NCBI RefSeq assembly: GCF_013282665.1
Contig: NZ_CP054041.1
Span: 1 to 64,000, forward strand
Direction of reading: 5' to 3'
Source: Listeria monocytogenes
Lineage (GTDB): Bacteria; Bacillota; Bacilli; Lactobacillales; Listeriaceae
Length of the DNA: 64,000 nucleotides
Notes under the pieces: generated by a model
Databases searched by the model: none
What the model was told of the DNA's origin: nothing
The model's input: the letters and a program-made list of their open reading frames with translations, nothing else
Translations under genes and position numbers: made by a program
Shown here: positions 1-7,703 of the stretch, in pieces
Numbering within the stretch: position 1 is the first letter of the stretch
How the letters are laid out: each line of letters begins with the position of its first letter

Positions 1-434
1 ACAAATTTCTAACGTATAACCAAAAATGTAATGAAATGCCTGATTCTTGTCGTGAATGATTAAAAACGAACCTTATTTAAAATTATTCTTACACAATTTG
101 TGCAATATTGTGTTTTTGGTCGCAAAATAATACTCAACACGAGTTATTATTCACGATTTATACATCCTTATTTTTATTTGTTACAAAAAATACACATTCA
201 CTCAAAATATATGTTATTAAAATTATAAAATTTTATCTTTTATTTAATTATTATCATTTTTAATTATCGCTTGATGAATAATATAGTATAATTATTCACC
301 GAAACTCAAAATCATTAATCCTTAATCAATGCTCATACAATAATAAGTGCATAGATTTTTTTGCATCTAGTAATTTCATTCAACTATAGCTGTTTTATAT
401 GAATGCAATCTCGGAAAAATTTCGGAGTATTTAT
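1..434. other. AT-rich gene-poor stretch
   Basis: No credible coding frame was found on either strand. The DNA is strongly AT-rich. It contains a promoter-like TTATCG-17-TATAAT pair on the plus strand ending near 296, and inverted repeats such as GAATAAT...ATTATTC around 276-297 and CACAAT...ATTGTG around 95-115. No ORF follows the promoter-like site in the window, so its purpose is unknown. Confidence 0.5.
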
Positions 435-701
435 TTACATAAAAAAGCCCCAACTACGGATTAGTGTTTCGGTATTATAATTTTTATTTAGGCACCATTT
501 GCATGCTTGTCTACTAGTATCAGTTGTGTTGTTACTACCAACCTCACTTGGATAAATAAGATGGTGATAATCAATAAATAACAGTCTAACAATACTATAA
601 TCATCTTCTCTAGTTACGCTTGCAATTATTCTTGAGCTGCCGCCAACTCCAAATTCCCAAATCTCCAATTCTTCCTCATATTTAGGATAAAATTGCATCA
701 T
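435..701 (-). CDS. Small unrecognised protein
   Basis: An 88-residue frame read from the ATG at 701 (a GTG three bases upstream is also possible). The family is not recognised. The N-terminal half is acidic (EEELEIWEFG) and is followed by a GGSS turn. The C-terminal half has a CKWC motif. No signal peptide or membrane segment is seen. The best ribosome-site candidate (AAGGA) lies about 14 bases upstream, which is too far for a strong site. It lies downstream of the tsf terminator in AT-rich DNA, so it would need its own promoter. It may be a decayed remnant or a strain-variable gene; whether it is expressed is uncertain. Confidence 0.35.
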   Translation of the reverse strand: MMQFYPKYEEELEIWEFGVGGSSRIIASVTREDDYSIVRLLFIDYHHLIYPSEVGSNNTTDTSRQACKWCLNKNYNTETLIRSWGFFM

Positions 702-851
702 CACTTTTATCGCAATTTCCTTATTAGCATTTCAATAGTGTGGTAATGTGGAAGTGAACAAGATAAAATATTTTTCCAGTTTATTTGAATGTGAGGAATT
801 ATTTTATTGATACATTTAAGGATGATATTTAAATGAAACCCCAAAAATAAA

Positions 852-886
852 AACCCCGTATTTCCTAAGAAAACACGGGGTTTTGA
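852..886 (-). terminator. Rho-independent terminator after tsf
   Basis: A GC-rich stem (AAAACCCCGT paired with ACGGGGTTTT) is followed on the minus strand by a T-rich tract. It closes the rpsB-tsf transcript. The T-runs on both sides mean it could also work on the plus strand. Confidence 0.85.
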
Positions 887-914
887 TATCATATAAAATC
901 AATTTAAAGTGGAT

Positions 915-1799
915 TTATTTTTTCACTTGGCTCATTACTTCTTCAACAAAGTTATCTTCTTTTTTCTCGATTCCTTCGCCTACTTCGAAACGTACGAATG
1001 ATACAACTTTACCACCGCTTTGTTTCACGTATTCACCTACAGTGATGTCTGGGTTTTTAACGAAAGGTTGGTCTTCTAAGGAAATTTCGCTTAGATATTT
1101 TTTCAAACGGCCTTCTACCATTTTTTCAACGATATTAGCTGGTTTACCTTCGTTTAATGCTTGTTGCGTTAATACTTCTTTTTCGTCTTCCACTTCTTCA
1201 GTAGAAACGTCTTCACGAGAAATGTATTTAGGGTTGATTGCAGCGATGTGCATTGCAACGTCTTTAGCAACTGTAGTGTCAGTAGTTCCTTCAAGAAGTG
1301 TAAGAACACCAATACGTCCGTTCATGTGGATGTATTCACCGAAAGCAGAGTTGTCTGCTTTTTCTTTTACTTCAAAACGACGAAGGGAAATGTTTTCACC
1401 GATTTTTGTAATTGCTTCAGTAATGTAGTCTTGAACAGTTTGGCCATTAGGCATTTCTGTTTTAAGTGCGTCTTCTAAACTATCTGGACGAACTGCAAGA
1501 ATTTGTTTAGCTAAAGCGTCAACTAATTGTTGGAAGTTATCGTTTTTAGCAACGAAATCTGTTTCAGCATTAACTTCCAGTACTACGGCATGTTTTTCAT
1601 TGCTGATTACATGAGTCATACCTTCAGAAGCAACACGGTCAGATTTTTTCGCAGCTTTAGCGATTCCTTTTTCACGAAGATAATCAATTGCTTTTTCCAT
1701 ATCTCCTTCTGTTTCTACAAGTGCTTTTTTACAATCCATCATACCAGCACCAGTTTTTTCGCGTAATTCTTTTACCATTTGAGCTGTAATATTAGCCAT
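915..1799 (-). CDS. tsf: Translation elongation factor Ts
   Basis: EF-Ts (294 aa) is the guanine-nucleotide exchange factor that recycles EF-Tu by displacing GDP in the cytoplasm. The N-terminal UBA-like domain and the conserved [12 protein letters not shown] segment (about residues 16-27) are followed by the TDFVAKN core motif (about residues 80-86) that contacts EF-Tu. The length is normal for the family. The start ATG has a GGAGGG ribosome site. It lies 79 bp downstream of rpsB, the usual bacterial order. A hairpin with a U-run sits between the two genes, so tsf is probably made partly by read-through. Confidence 0.98.
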   Translation of the reverse strand: MANITAQMVKELREKTGAGMMDCKKALVETEGDMEKAIDYLREKGIAKAAKKSDRVASEGMTHVISNEKHAVVLEVNAETDFVAKNDNFQQLVDALAKQILAVRPDSLEDALKTEMPNGQTVQDYITEAITKIGENISLRRFEVKEKADNSAFGEYIHMNGRIGVLTLLEGTTDTTVAKDVAMHIAAINPKYISREDVSTEEVEDEKEVLTQQALNEGKPANIVEKMVEGRLKKYLSEISLEDQPFVKNPDITVGEYVKQSGGKVVSFVRFEVGEGIEKKEDNFVEEVMSQVKK

Positions 1800-1824
1800 T
1801 TATTTTCCCTCCAATTTTTCTCTT

Positions 1825-1859
1825 TAAAAAAGGTGATAAGAATAGTGCCTTATCACCTT
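1825..1859 (-). terminator. Internal terminator or attenuator between rpsB and tsf
   Basis: AAGGTGATAAG pairs with CTTATCACCTT around a short loop and is followed on the minus strand by TTTTTT. It stands immediately after rpsB and before the tsf ribosome site, so it probably lowers tsf mRNA relative to rpsB. Folding was judged by eye. Confidence 0.75.
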
Positions 1860-1878
1860 GAAAGTTTCAAATAAAATC

Positions 1879-2628
1879 TTATGCTTCCGTAGTTTCTTCT
1901 GTAGCTTTTTCTTCTACAGGAGCAACTTCCGCTTCCGTTAACTCTTCCCCTTGGTTCACTTCAATGATAGCGTCAGCCATTTTAGCAGTTAAAAGTTTAA
2001 CCGCGCGGATAGCGTCATCATTTGCAGGGATTACGTAGTCGATTTCATCCGGATCACAGTTTGTATCAACAATACCGATGATAGGAATATGAAGTTTACG
2101 AGCTTCTGCAACCGCAATACGTTCTTTGCGTGGGTCAACGATGAATAATGCATCAGGAAGACCTTTCATGTCTTTGATTCCGCCTAAGAAGCGTTCTAAT
2201 TTTTCTTGTTCTTTTTTAAGAAGGACAACTTCTTTTTTAGGAAGGACTTCAAAAGTTCCATCTGCTTCCATTCTTTCGATTTTTTTAAGGTGTTGAATAC
2301 GTTTTTGAATAGTTTCAAAGTTAGTTAAAGTACCACCTAACCAACGATGATTCACGAAATATTGTCCAGAACGGATAGCTTCGTCGCGAACGGATTCTTG
2401 CGCTTGTTTTTTAGTTCCTACGAACAGGATAGTTCCGTTGTCGCTAGCTACTTCACGCATGAAGTTGAAAGCTTCGTCTACTTTTTTCACTGTTTTTTGT
2501 AGGTCAATGATATAAATACCATTTCTTTCTGTGAAGATATATTTCTTCATTTTTGGGTTCCAACGGCGAGTTTGATGGCCGAAGTGAACTCCTGCTTCGA
2601 GTAATTGTTTCATTGAAATAACAGGCAT
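1879..2628 (-). CDS. rpsB: 30S ribosomal protein S2
   Basis: Ribosomal protein S2 (249 aa) binds late in 30S assembly and helps recruit S1-type proteins. The opening [20 protein letters not shown] and the internal FVGTKKQAQ and [12 protein letters not shown] blocks are S2 signatures. The C-terminus is a low-complexity acidic tail rich in Glu, Ala and Thr, which is common in Firmicute S2. The start ATG has AGGAGGG eight bases upstream. It leads the rpsB-tsf unit from its own strong promoter, with an approximately 135-nt leader that could hold an autoregulatory RNA structure. Confidence 0.98.
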   Translation of the reverse strand: MPVISMKQLLEAGVHFGHQTRRWNPKMKKYIFTERNGIYIIDLQKTVKKVDEAFNFMREVASDNGTILFVGTKKQAQESVRDEAIRSGQYFVNHRWLGGTLTNFETIQKRIQHLKKIERMEADGTFEVLPKKEVVLLKKEQEKLERFLGGIKDMKGLPDALFIVDPRKERIAVAEARKLHIPIIGIVDTNCDPDEIDYVIPANDDAIRAVKLLTAKMADAIIEVNQGEELTEAEVAPVEEKATEETTEA

Positions 2629-2769
2629 GTGTTATTCCCTCCTATTGGTTTATTTTTTGCGGATTAACCGCCCTCCGCATGGATCAACCAGCTGAAAAAC
2701 TTAAGCGAACAAATCATTAAGCACCTTCTCAGTCTGTCACCGTGCGTGTGTGATTTAACACTGTTTCCT

Positions 2770-2798
2770 AATATACCATAAAAACAGGAAATATGCAA
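2770..2798 (-). promoter_or_regulatory. rpsB promoter
   Basis: On the minus strand, TTGCAT (2793-2798) is separated by 17 bases from TATATT (2770-2775), a near-consensus vegetative promoter. Transcription would begin near 2763 and leave a leader of about 135 nt before the rpsB start. Confidence 0.75.
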
Positions 2799-2828
2799 CC
2801 TATGTTAGCTATCTTCTTTCTTCTATAA

Positions 2829-3215
2829 CTAATTTTTTTCAACAATCATTTCAAGCTTTTCGGCTAAACTAAGAACAGCATATTTTTTTATTCTTTTAAA
2901 TTGCGCACTTTCATAAGGCATTTCCATCATTGTTAGAATATCTTTTTGCTTATTGATATAACATTTAATTAAAATAAAACGATGTATTGCTTTCATGTCA
3001 TTTAATATTCCTATATAGAATTGAACTAAATGGCCTATAGGAGTCAAACTTATTTTATTACCTGTTAACACTTTTATTTCTATTAATCCGTCTGTATTGA
3101 GCTTTATTTTATTTTTAGAACCTAGTAGAAAAACCAAATATTGGAATTCATCAAAAAAATTTTTTATGTTTTGTACTGTTTTAATGTAATCTATATTGTT
3201 TTTCGTCGTTGACAC
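2829..3215 (-). CDS. Orphan ArpU-like (phage regulator type) protein
   Basis: A 128-residue basic protein. The C-terminal third (about residues 80-126) resembles the sigma-region-4-like helix-turn-helix of ArpU family phage late-gene regulators: a helix ending in IKCYI, then a segment around MPYESAQFKRIKKYA, then LAEKLEMIVEK. This family call is from pattern only. The start is a GTG at 3213-3215; an upstream stop allows no longer frame, and the ribosome site is weak (AATGAG abutting the start). No phage genes surround it; it lies alone between rpsB and leuS. It could be a domesticated regulator or a remnant. Confidence 0.55.
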   Translation of the reverse strand: MSTTKNNIDYIKTVQNIKNFFDEFQYLVFLLGSKNKIKLNTDGLIEIKVLTGNKISLTPIGHLVQFYIGILNDMKAIHRFILIKCYINKQKDILTMMEMPYESAQFKRIKKYAVLSLAEKLEMIVEKN

Positions 3216-3271
3216 CTCATTTTACTTTAATACTATCAAAATGAGGTTTTTATTTGTTATGCTAGCTGCGT

Positions 3272-3317
3272 AAAAAAAAGCTTCAAAATTAGTAATAAAA
3301 CTAATTTCAAAGCTTTT
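3272..3317 (-). terminator. leuS terminator
   Basis: A long stem (AAAAGCTT plus ATTAGT paired with ACTAAT plus AAGCTTTT) is followed on the minus strand by eight Ts. It lies directly after the leuS stop codon. Confidence 0.85.
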
Positions 3318-3321
3318 CCAA

Positions 3322-5742
3322 TCAATTCGCAACAATATTTACAAGTTTCCCTGGAACGACAATCACTTTACGGATTGTTTTTCCTTCTAGGTTTTCTTTC
3401 ATCTTGTCGTCTTCTTGTGCGATTTTTTCTAGTGCTTCTTTTTCGAGAGATTTGGCAACGGTGATTTTACTTTTTACTTTGCCATTGACTTGAAGAACTA
3501 TTTCTACTTCATCTTCTACCAGTTTGGTTTCATCGTATGTTGGCCAAGCTACGTAGCTGATTGTTTCTGTGTGACCTAGGATTTCCCACAATTCTTCTGC
3601 AAGGTGTGGTGCGATTGGTGACAAGAGTTGCACGAAACCTTCGACATATTGTTTTGGAATCGTATCTTGTTTGTATGCTTCATTGATGAAAATCATTAGT
3701 TGCGAAATCCCAGTATTGAAACGTAGGTTTTCGTAATGATTCGTAACTGTTTTTACCATATGATGATACGCTTTTTCTAAATTAGCATTCGCATCGGTTG
3801 TCACTTTTTCAGCGAGTATGCCTTCATCAGTCACTAGCAGGCGCCAGATGCGGTCTAGGAATTTGCGCGCACCTTCTAGACCGTTTTCGTTCCATGCAAT
3901 CGAAGCTTCTAGTGGTCCCATGAACATTTCATACAAACGAAGAGTATCTGCACCGTATTTTTCTACTACTTCATCTGGGTTAACGACATTCCCTCTAGAT
4001 TTGGACATTTTTTCGTTATTTTCGCCAAGAATCATTCCTTGGTTAAATAGTTTTTGGAAAGGTTCTTTTGTCGGAACTACGCCGATATCGTACAAGAATT
4101 TATGCCAGAAACGTGCGTAAAGAAGGTGAAGGACAGCATGCTCTGCCCCGCCGATATAAACGTCAACTGGAAGCCATTCTGCTAGTTTTTCTTTGTCAGC
4201 AATTGCTTCGCTGTTTTTTGGATCGATATAACGCAAGAAATACCAGCTTGAGCCCGCCCATTGTGGCATGGTATTTGTTTCACGACGACCTTTTCGACCG
4301 TTTTCGTCTGTTACGTTTACCCAATCATGCAGGTTGGCAAGAGGAGATTCGCCTGTTCCTGATGGTTTGATTTCCGTTGCTTTTGGCAGAAGTAGTGGTA
4401 GTTCGTCTTCTGGTACAAGCGTTGTTTCGCCGTCTTCCCAGTGGATAACTGGAATTGGCTCACCCCAGTAACGTTGTCTACTAAACAACCAATCGCGCAA
4501 ACGATACGTGATTTTACGACTACCGATGCCTTCTTTTTCTAGCCAATCAATTGCAGCAGTAATTGCTTCTGCTTTAGCCAGTCCGTTCAGGAAATCAGAG
4601 TTAATATGTGGTCCATCGCCAGTGAATGCTTCTTTTGTCACGTCACCGCCTTCAAGAACAGGACGAATATTCAAACCAAATTGTTGCGCGAATTCAAAGT
4701 CGCGTTCATCGTGGGCTGGTACGGCCATAATTGCACCTGTTCCATATTGAATCAACACATAGTCCGCAATCCAAATTGGCACTTCTTCGCCATTGATTGG
4801 ATTAATTGCGTAAGCTCCTGTGAAGACGCCTGTTTTATCTTTTGCAAGATCGGTTCTTTCTAGCTCACTTTTAAGTTCTACTTGTTTTTTATAAGCTTCT
4901 ACAGCTTCTTTTTGTTCTGGTGTAGTAATTTTTTCGATAAGTTCGTGTTCTGGTGCAAAAACAGTATATGTTGCGCCAAAAAGTGTATCTGGACGTGTTG
5001 TGAAGACATTAAACGTTTCATCGCTATCTTTAATTTTAAAAGTAACTTCTGCGCCTTCTGAACGACCAATCCAGTTACGTTGCATATCTTTAATATTTTC
5101 AGGCCAATCCACTAGATCAAGATCATCTAACAAACGATCTGCGTATGCGGTAATTTTAAGCATCCATTGACGCATTGGTTTACGGAAAACCGGGAAGCCA
5201 CCGCGTTCACTTTTGCCATCAATAACTTCTTCATTGGCTAAAACTGTACCCAGCGCCGGACACCAGTTTACAGCGATTTCGGCTTCATAAGCTAAGCCAT
5301 TTTCATATAGTTTTTCAAAAATCCACTGTGTCCATTTATAATATTCAGGATCTGTTGTATTGATTTCACGATCCCAATCGTAGGAAAAACCAAGTGATTT
5401 AATTTGGCGAGTAAAGTTTGCAATATTAAGTGCGGTGAATTCTTCTGGGTCATTTCCAGTATCAATCGCATATTGTTCTGCTGGAAGACCAAAAGCATCC
5501 CAACCGATTGGATGAAGTACGTTCTTCCCTTGCATTCGTTTCATACGAGATAAAATATCTGTTGCTGTATAACCTTCTGGATGTCCTACGTGCAGACCTG
5601 CTCCAGATGGGTAAGGAAACATATCTAGTGCATAGAAGTTTTCTTTATTTTTATCTTCTGTTGTTTTGAAAGTGTTATGTTCACTCCAATATTGTTGCCA
5701 TTTTGGTTCCATTTTTTTGTGATTAAATGTCACTTTACTCAT
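3322..5742 (-). CDS. leuS: Leucyl-tRNA synthetase
   Basis: LeuRS (806 aa) charges tRNA-Leu in the cytoplasm. The class I signatures are present: HVGH at residues 51-54 (HIGH box) and KMSKS at about residue 575. Between them is the CP1 editing domain with the Thr-rich [11 protein letters not shown] block and an [13 protein letters not shown] catalytic segment ([10 protein letters not shown]). The frame stays open 41 codons upstream, but that extension covers the T-box terminator and is non-coding. The ATG at 5742 has an AAAGAGG ribosome site and gives the family N-terminus ([10 protein letters not shown]). Expression is controlled by the T-box leader just upstream. Confidence 0.98.
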   Translation of the reverse strand: MSKVTFNHKKMEPKWQQYWSEHNTFKTTEDKNKENFYALDMFPYPSGAGLHVGHPEGYTATDILSRMKRMQGKNVLHPIGWDAFGLPAEQYAIDTGNDPEEFTALNIANFTRQIKSLGFSYDWDREINTTDPEYYKWTQWIFEKLYENGLAYEAEIAVNWCPALGTVLANEEVIDGKSERGGFPVFRKPMRQWMLKITAYADRLLDDLDLVDWPENIKDMQRNWIGRSEGAEVTFKIKDSDETFNVFTTRPDTLFGATYTVFAPEHELIEKITTPEQKEAVEAYKKQVELKSELERTDLAKDKTGVFTGAYAINPINGEEVPIWIADYVLIQYGTGAIMAVPAHDERDFEFAQQFGLNIRPVLEGGDVTKEAFTGDGPHINSDFLNGLAKAEAITAAIDWLEKEGIGSRKITYRLRDWLFSRQRYWGEPIPVIHWEDGETTLVPEDELPLLLPKATEIKPSGTGESPLANLHDWVNVTDENGRKGRRETNTMPQWAGSSWYFLRYIDPKNSEAIADKEKLAEWLPVDVYIGGAEHAVLHLLYARFWHKFLYDIGVVPTKEPFQKLFNQGMILGENNEKMSKSRGNVVNPDEVVEKYGADTLRLYEMFMGPLEASIAWNENGLEGARKFLDRIWRLLVTDEGILAEKVTTDANANLEKAYHHMVKTVTNHYENLRFNTGISQLMIFINEAYKQDTIPKQYVEGFVQLLSPIAPHLAEELWEILGHTETISYVAWPTYDETKLVEDEVEIVLQVNGKVKSKITVAKSLEKEALEKIAQEDDKMKENLEGKTIRKVIVVPGKLVNIVAN

Positions 5743-5775
5743 CCTCTTTTCCTTAAAATATCGAATTTTGGCTAC

Positions 5776-6020
5776 AAAAAAATCCCTACATCCCAACGGC
5801 TTATCGCCATGGGACGAGAGATGCTTCTCCCGCGGTACCACCCACATTAGTGTTTGACCACTCAACTTATCAATTCCTTAACGCGGAAAACGGGGATACA
5901 CCCAAGCTCCATGGTAAGTTCATCCAGATTTTGTGACTGACTTGCACCAACCGTCAGCTCTCTTCACATCAAAATTAGCGGATTACTACTCCAATTCATC
6001 GCTTTTTCGCAAAATTCATT
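5776..6020 (-). promoter_or_regulatory. tRNA-Leu T-box riboswitch controlling leuS
   Basis: On the minus strand the leader has the stem I elements (AGUA box, distal GGUUGGUGCAA-type loop), the diagnostic T-box core GGGUGGUACCGCGG (about 5831-5844), and then a long terminator stem ending in UUUUUUU (5776-5826). By hand folding, the specifier loop reads GAA-CUU-ACC, with the Leu codon CUU at 5916-5918. Uncharged tRNA-Leu should stabilise the antiterminator and raise leuS expression. Confidence 0.93.
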
Positions 6021-6026
6021 AGCTTT

Positions 6027-6055
6027 ATTGTAGCTGAATTTCATTTTTTTAGCAA
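6027..6055 (-). promoter_or_regulatory. Promoter of the leuS T-box transcript
   Basis: TTGCTA (6050-6055) is separated by 17 bases from TACAAT (6027-6032) on the minus strand, placing the RNA start near 6019, just before stem I of the T-box. Confidence 0.75.
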
Positions 6056-6136
6056 GCGCTCTGAAGATTTATCTAACTTTCCTAACAATATGTGCTAAAA
6101 TGAATGGAGAATTTCATTTGAAGGAGTCTAAAACTA

Positions 6137-7102
6137 GTGAAACAAACGAATCCATTTGTATATAGTAATGATAATAAAAGATATCATACGTGGAACTACT
6201 GCTTAAGAGAAGAATTTGGGCAAAAGACATACAAAGTGGCGCTGGATGGCGGCTTTGATTGTCCAAATCGTGACGGTACTGTAGCGCATGGTGGTTGTAC
6301 ATTTTGTAGCGCGGCTGGTTCTGGGGACTTTGCTGGCAATCGAGCGCTTGATTTAAAAGTACAATTCCAGCAAGTTCGCGACAAAATGCAAACGAAATGG
6401 AAAGATGGGAAATGTATCGCTTATTTCCAAGCTTTCACGAATACACACGCACCGGTTGCCGAGTTGCGCGAAAAATTTGAAACTGTATTGAATGAACCAG
6501 GCGTAGTTGGACTTTCGATTGCAACACGGCCGGATTGTTTACCAGATGATGTCGTGGAGTATTTGGCTGAATTAAATGAACGTACTTATTTATGGCTGGA
6601 GCTTGGATTGCAATCTGCTCATGATGAGACTGGTCGCTTAATTAATCGGGCGCATGACTATGATTGTTATGTAGAAGGCGTGCGCAAACTGCAAAAGCAC
6701 AATATCCGAATTTGTACACACATTATTAATGGACTTCCAAAAGAAACACCGGAAATGATGATGGAAACAACCCGGAAAGTAGTCGAAAGCGGCGTAGATG
6801 GTATCAAAATCCATTTGCTTCATTTGTTAAAAGGAACGCCAATGGTAGAAGATTATAAAAAAGGCGACTTAGAATTTTTAACTCGGGATGGCTATGTAAA
6901 CTTAGTAGCTGATCAACTAGAAATATTGCCACCTGAGATGGTGATTCACCGTATTACTGGTGACGGTGGCGTAGATGATTTAATTGGCCCTGTTTGGAGT
7001 TTAAATAAGTTTGAAGTGCTGAATGCGATTGATGCGGAACTTGTTCGAAGAGATAGCTGGCAAGGAAAATTCTATCAACCTGTGGAAGTGATTTCTGAAT
7101 GA
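6137..7102 (+). CDS. ytqA: Radical SAM protein YtqA (MnmL), tRNA U34 modification
   Basis: A 321-residue radical SAM enzyme of the TIGR01212/YtqA family. Cys42, Cys54 and Cys57 (DCPNRDGT...GGCTFC) are the likely iron-sulphur ligands. A TIM-barrel body follows, with conserved IATRPDCLPD and GLQSAHDET segments. In Gram-positive bacteria YtqA has been reported as MnmL, which acts with YtqB (MnmM) in making mnm5s2U at tRNA wobble position 34. That role is taken from family knowledge. The start is GTG, with AAGGAG ten bases upstream. Its stop overlaps the ytqB start by four bases (ATGA), so the two are translationally coupled. Confidence 0.9.
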   Translation: MKQTNPFVYSNDNKRYHTWNYCLREEFGQKTYKVALDGGFDCPNRDGTVAHGGCTFCSAAGSGDFAGNRALDLKVQFQQVRDKMQTKWKDGKCIAYFQAFTNTHAPVAELREKFETVLNEPGVVGLSIATRPDCLPDDVVEYLAELNERTYLWLELGLQSAHDETGRLINRAHDYDCYVEGVRKLQKHNIRICTHIINGLPKETPEMMMETTRKVVESGVDGIKIHLLHLLKGTPMVEDYKKGDLEFLTRDGYVNLVADQLEILPPEMVIHRITGDGGVDDLIGPVWSLNKFEVLNAIDAELVRRDSWQGKFYQPVEVISE

Positions 7103-7674
7103 ACTTAAGAGGCATTCTCCCTTTCGCTCACGATACGCTCCGGAAAGTAGTTCGCCCTGGTGATTATGTGATTGACGCCACTTGTGGTAACGGGCATGAT
7201 ACGCTTTTGCTAGCGGAGCTCGTAGGTATTAATGGACATGTGCTTGGATTTGATATCCAACAAGTGGCTGTGGATGCCACGAAGGCTCGTTTAGAAAATG
7301 CGGGTGTTTCTTCGCAAGTGGAGCTCATTTGCGCTAGCCATGCTCGTATCCCTGCCTACACATCCAGACCTGTTCGTGCCGCTATTTTCAATCTCGGATA
7401 TCTACCTGGTGGCAACAAAGAAATTACAACAACTGCAGATTCAACGTTAGAAAGCATTGGTCATTTAATGGAGCTGCTAGAAGTTGGTGGCGTCATTATT
7501 CTTGTGATTTATCACGGTCATCCAGCTGGAAAACTGGAAAAAGATGCTGTCATGGCTTTTTGTGAAACAATCCCACAACAAGATTTCCACGTTTTATCTT
7601 ATCAATTTATTAATCAAAAAAATGATGCGCCATTTGTCATTGTCATCGAAAAAAGAAAACCTAGACAAAGCTAG
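7099..7674 (+). CDS. ytqB: SAM-dependent methyltransferase YtqB (MnmM)
   Basis: A 191-residue class I SAM methyltransferase of the YtqB family (often listed as rRNA methylase). The motif VIDATCGNGHDT (about residues 24-35) binds SAM. FNLGYLPGG (about residue 96) replaces the usual NPPY motif and is characteristic of the family. Characterised relatives methylate nm5s2U34 to mnm5s2U34 in tRNA and are named MnmM. It overlaps ytqA by four bases and shares its transcript. A strong bidirectional terminator follows and separates it from the convergent asnB. Confidence 0.92.
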   Translation: MNLRGILPFAHDTLRKVVRPGDYVIDATCGNGHDTLLLAELVGINGHVLGFDIQQVAVDATKARLENAGVSSQVELICASHARIPAYTSRPVRAAIFNLGYLPGGNKEITTTADSTLESIGHLMELLEVGGVIILVIYHGHPAGKLEKDAVMAFCETIPQQDFHVLSYQFINQKNDAPFVIVIEKRKPRQS

Positions 7675-7703
7675 TATAATTAGCCTGTCTAGGTTTTCTT
7701 TTT
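7654..7703. terminator. Bidirectional terminator between ytqB and asnB
   Basis: AAGAAAACCTAGACA pairs with TGTCTAGGTTTTCTT and has T-runs on both sides. It serves both convergent genes. Confidence 0.85.

Noticed and set aside
707..892. 61-codon minus-strand frame between tsf and the first ORF
   Set aside because: Its 5' portion is the tsf terminator hairpin. It has no ribosome site or recognisable sequence.
883..1428. 181-codon plus-strand frame opposite tsf
   Set aside because: A Ser/Thr-rich antisense shadow of a conserved gene, with no ribosome site or family resemblance.
5743..5865. 41-codon N-terminal extension of leuS
   Set aside because: It covers the T-box terminator and antiterminator, lacks a ribosome site, and is absent from the LeuRS family. 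The ATG at 5742 is correct.
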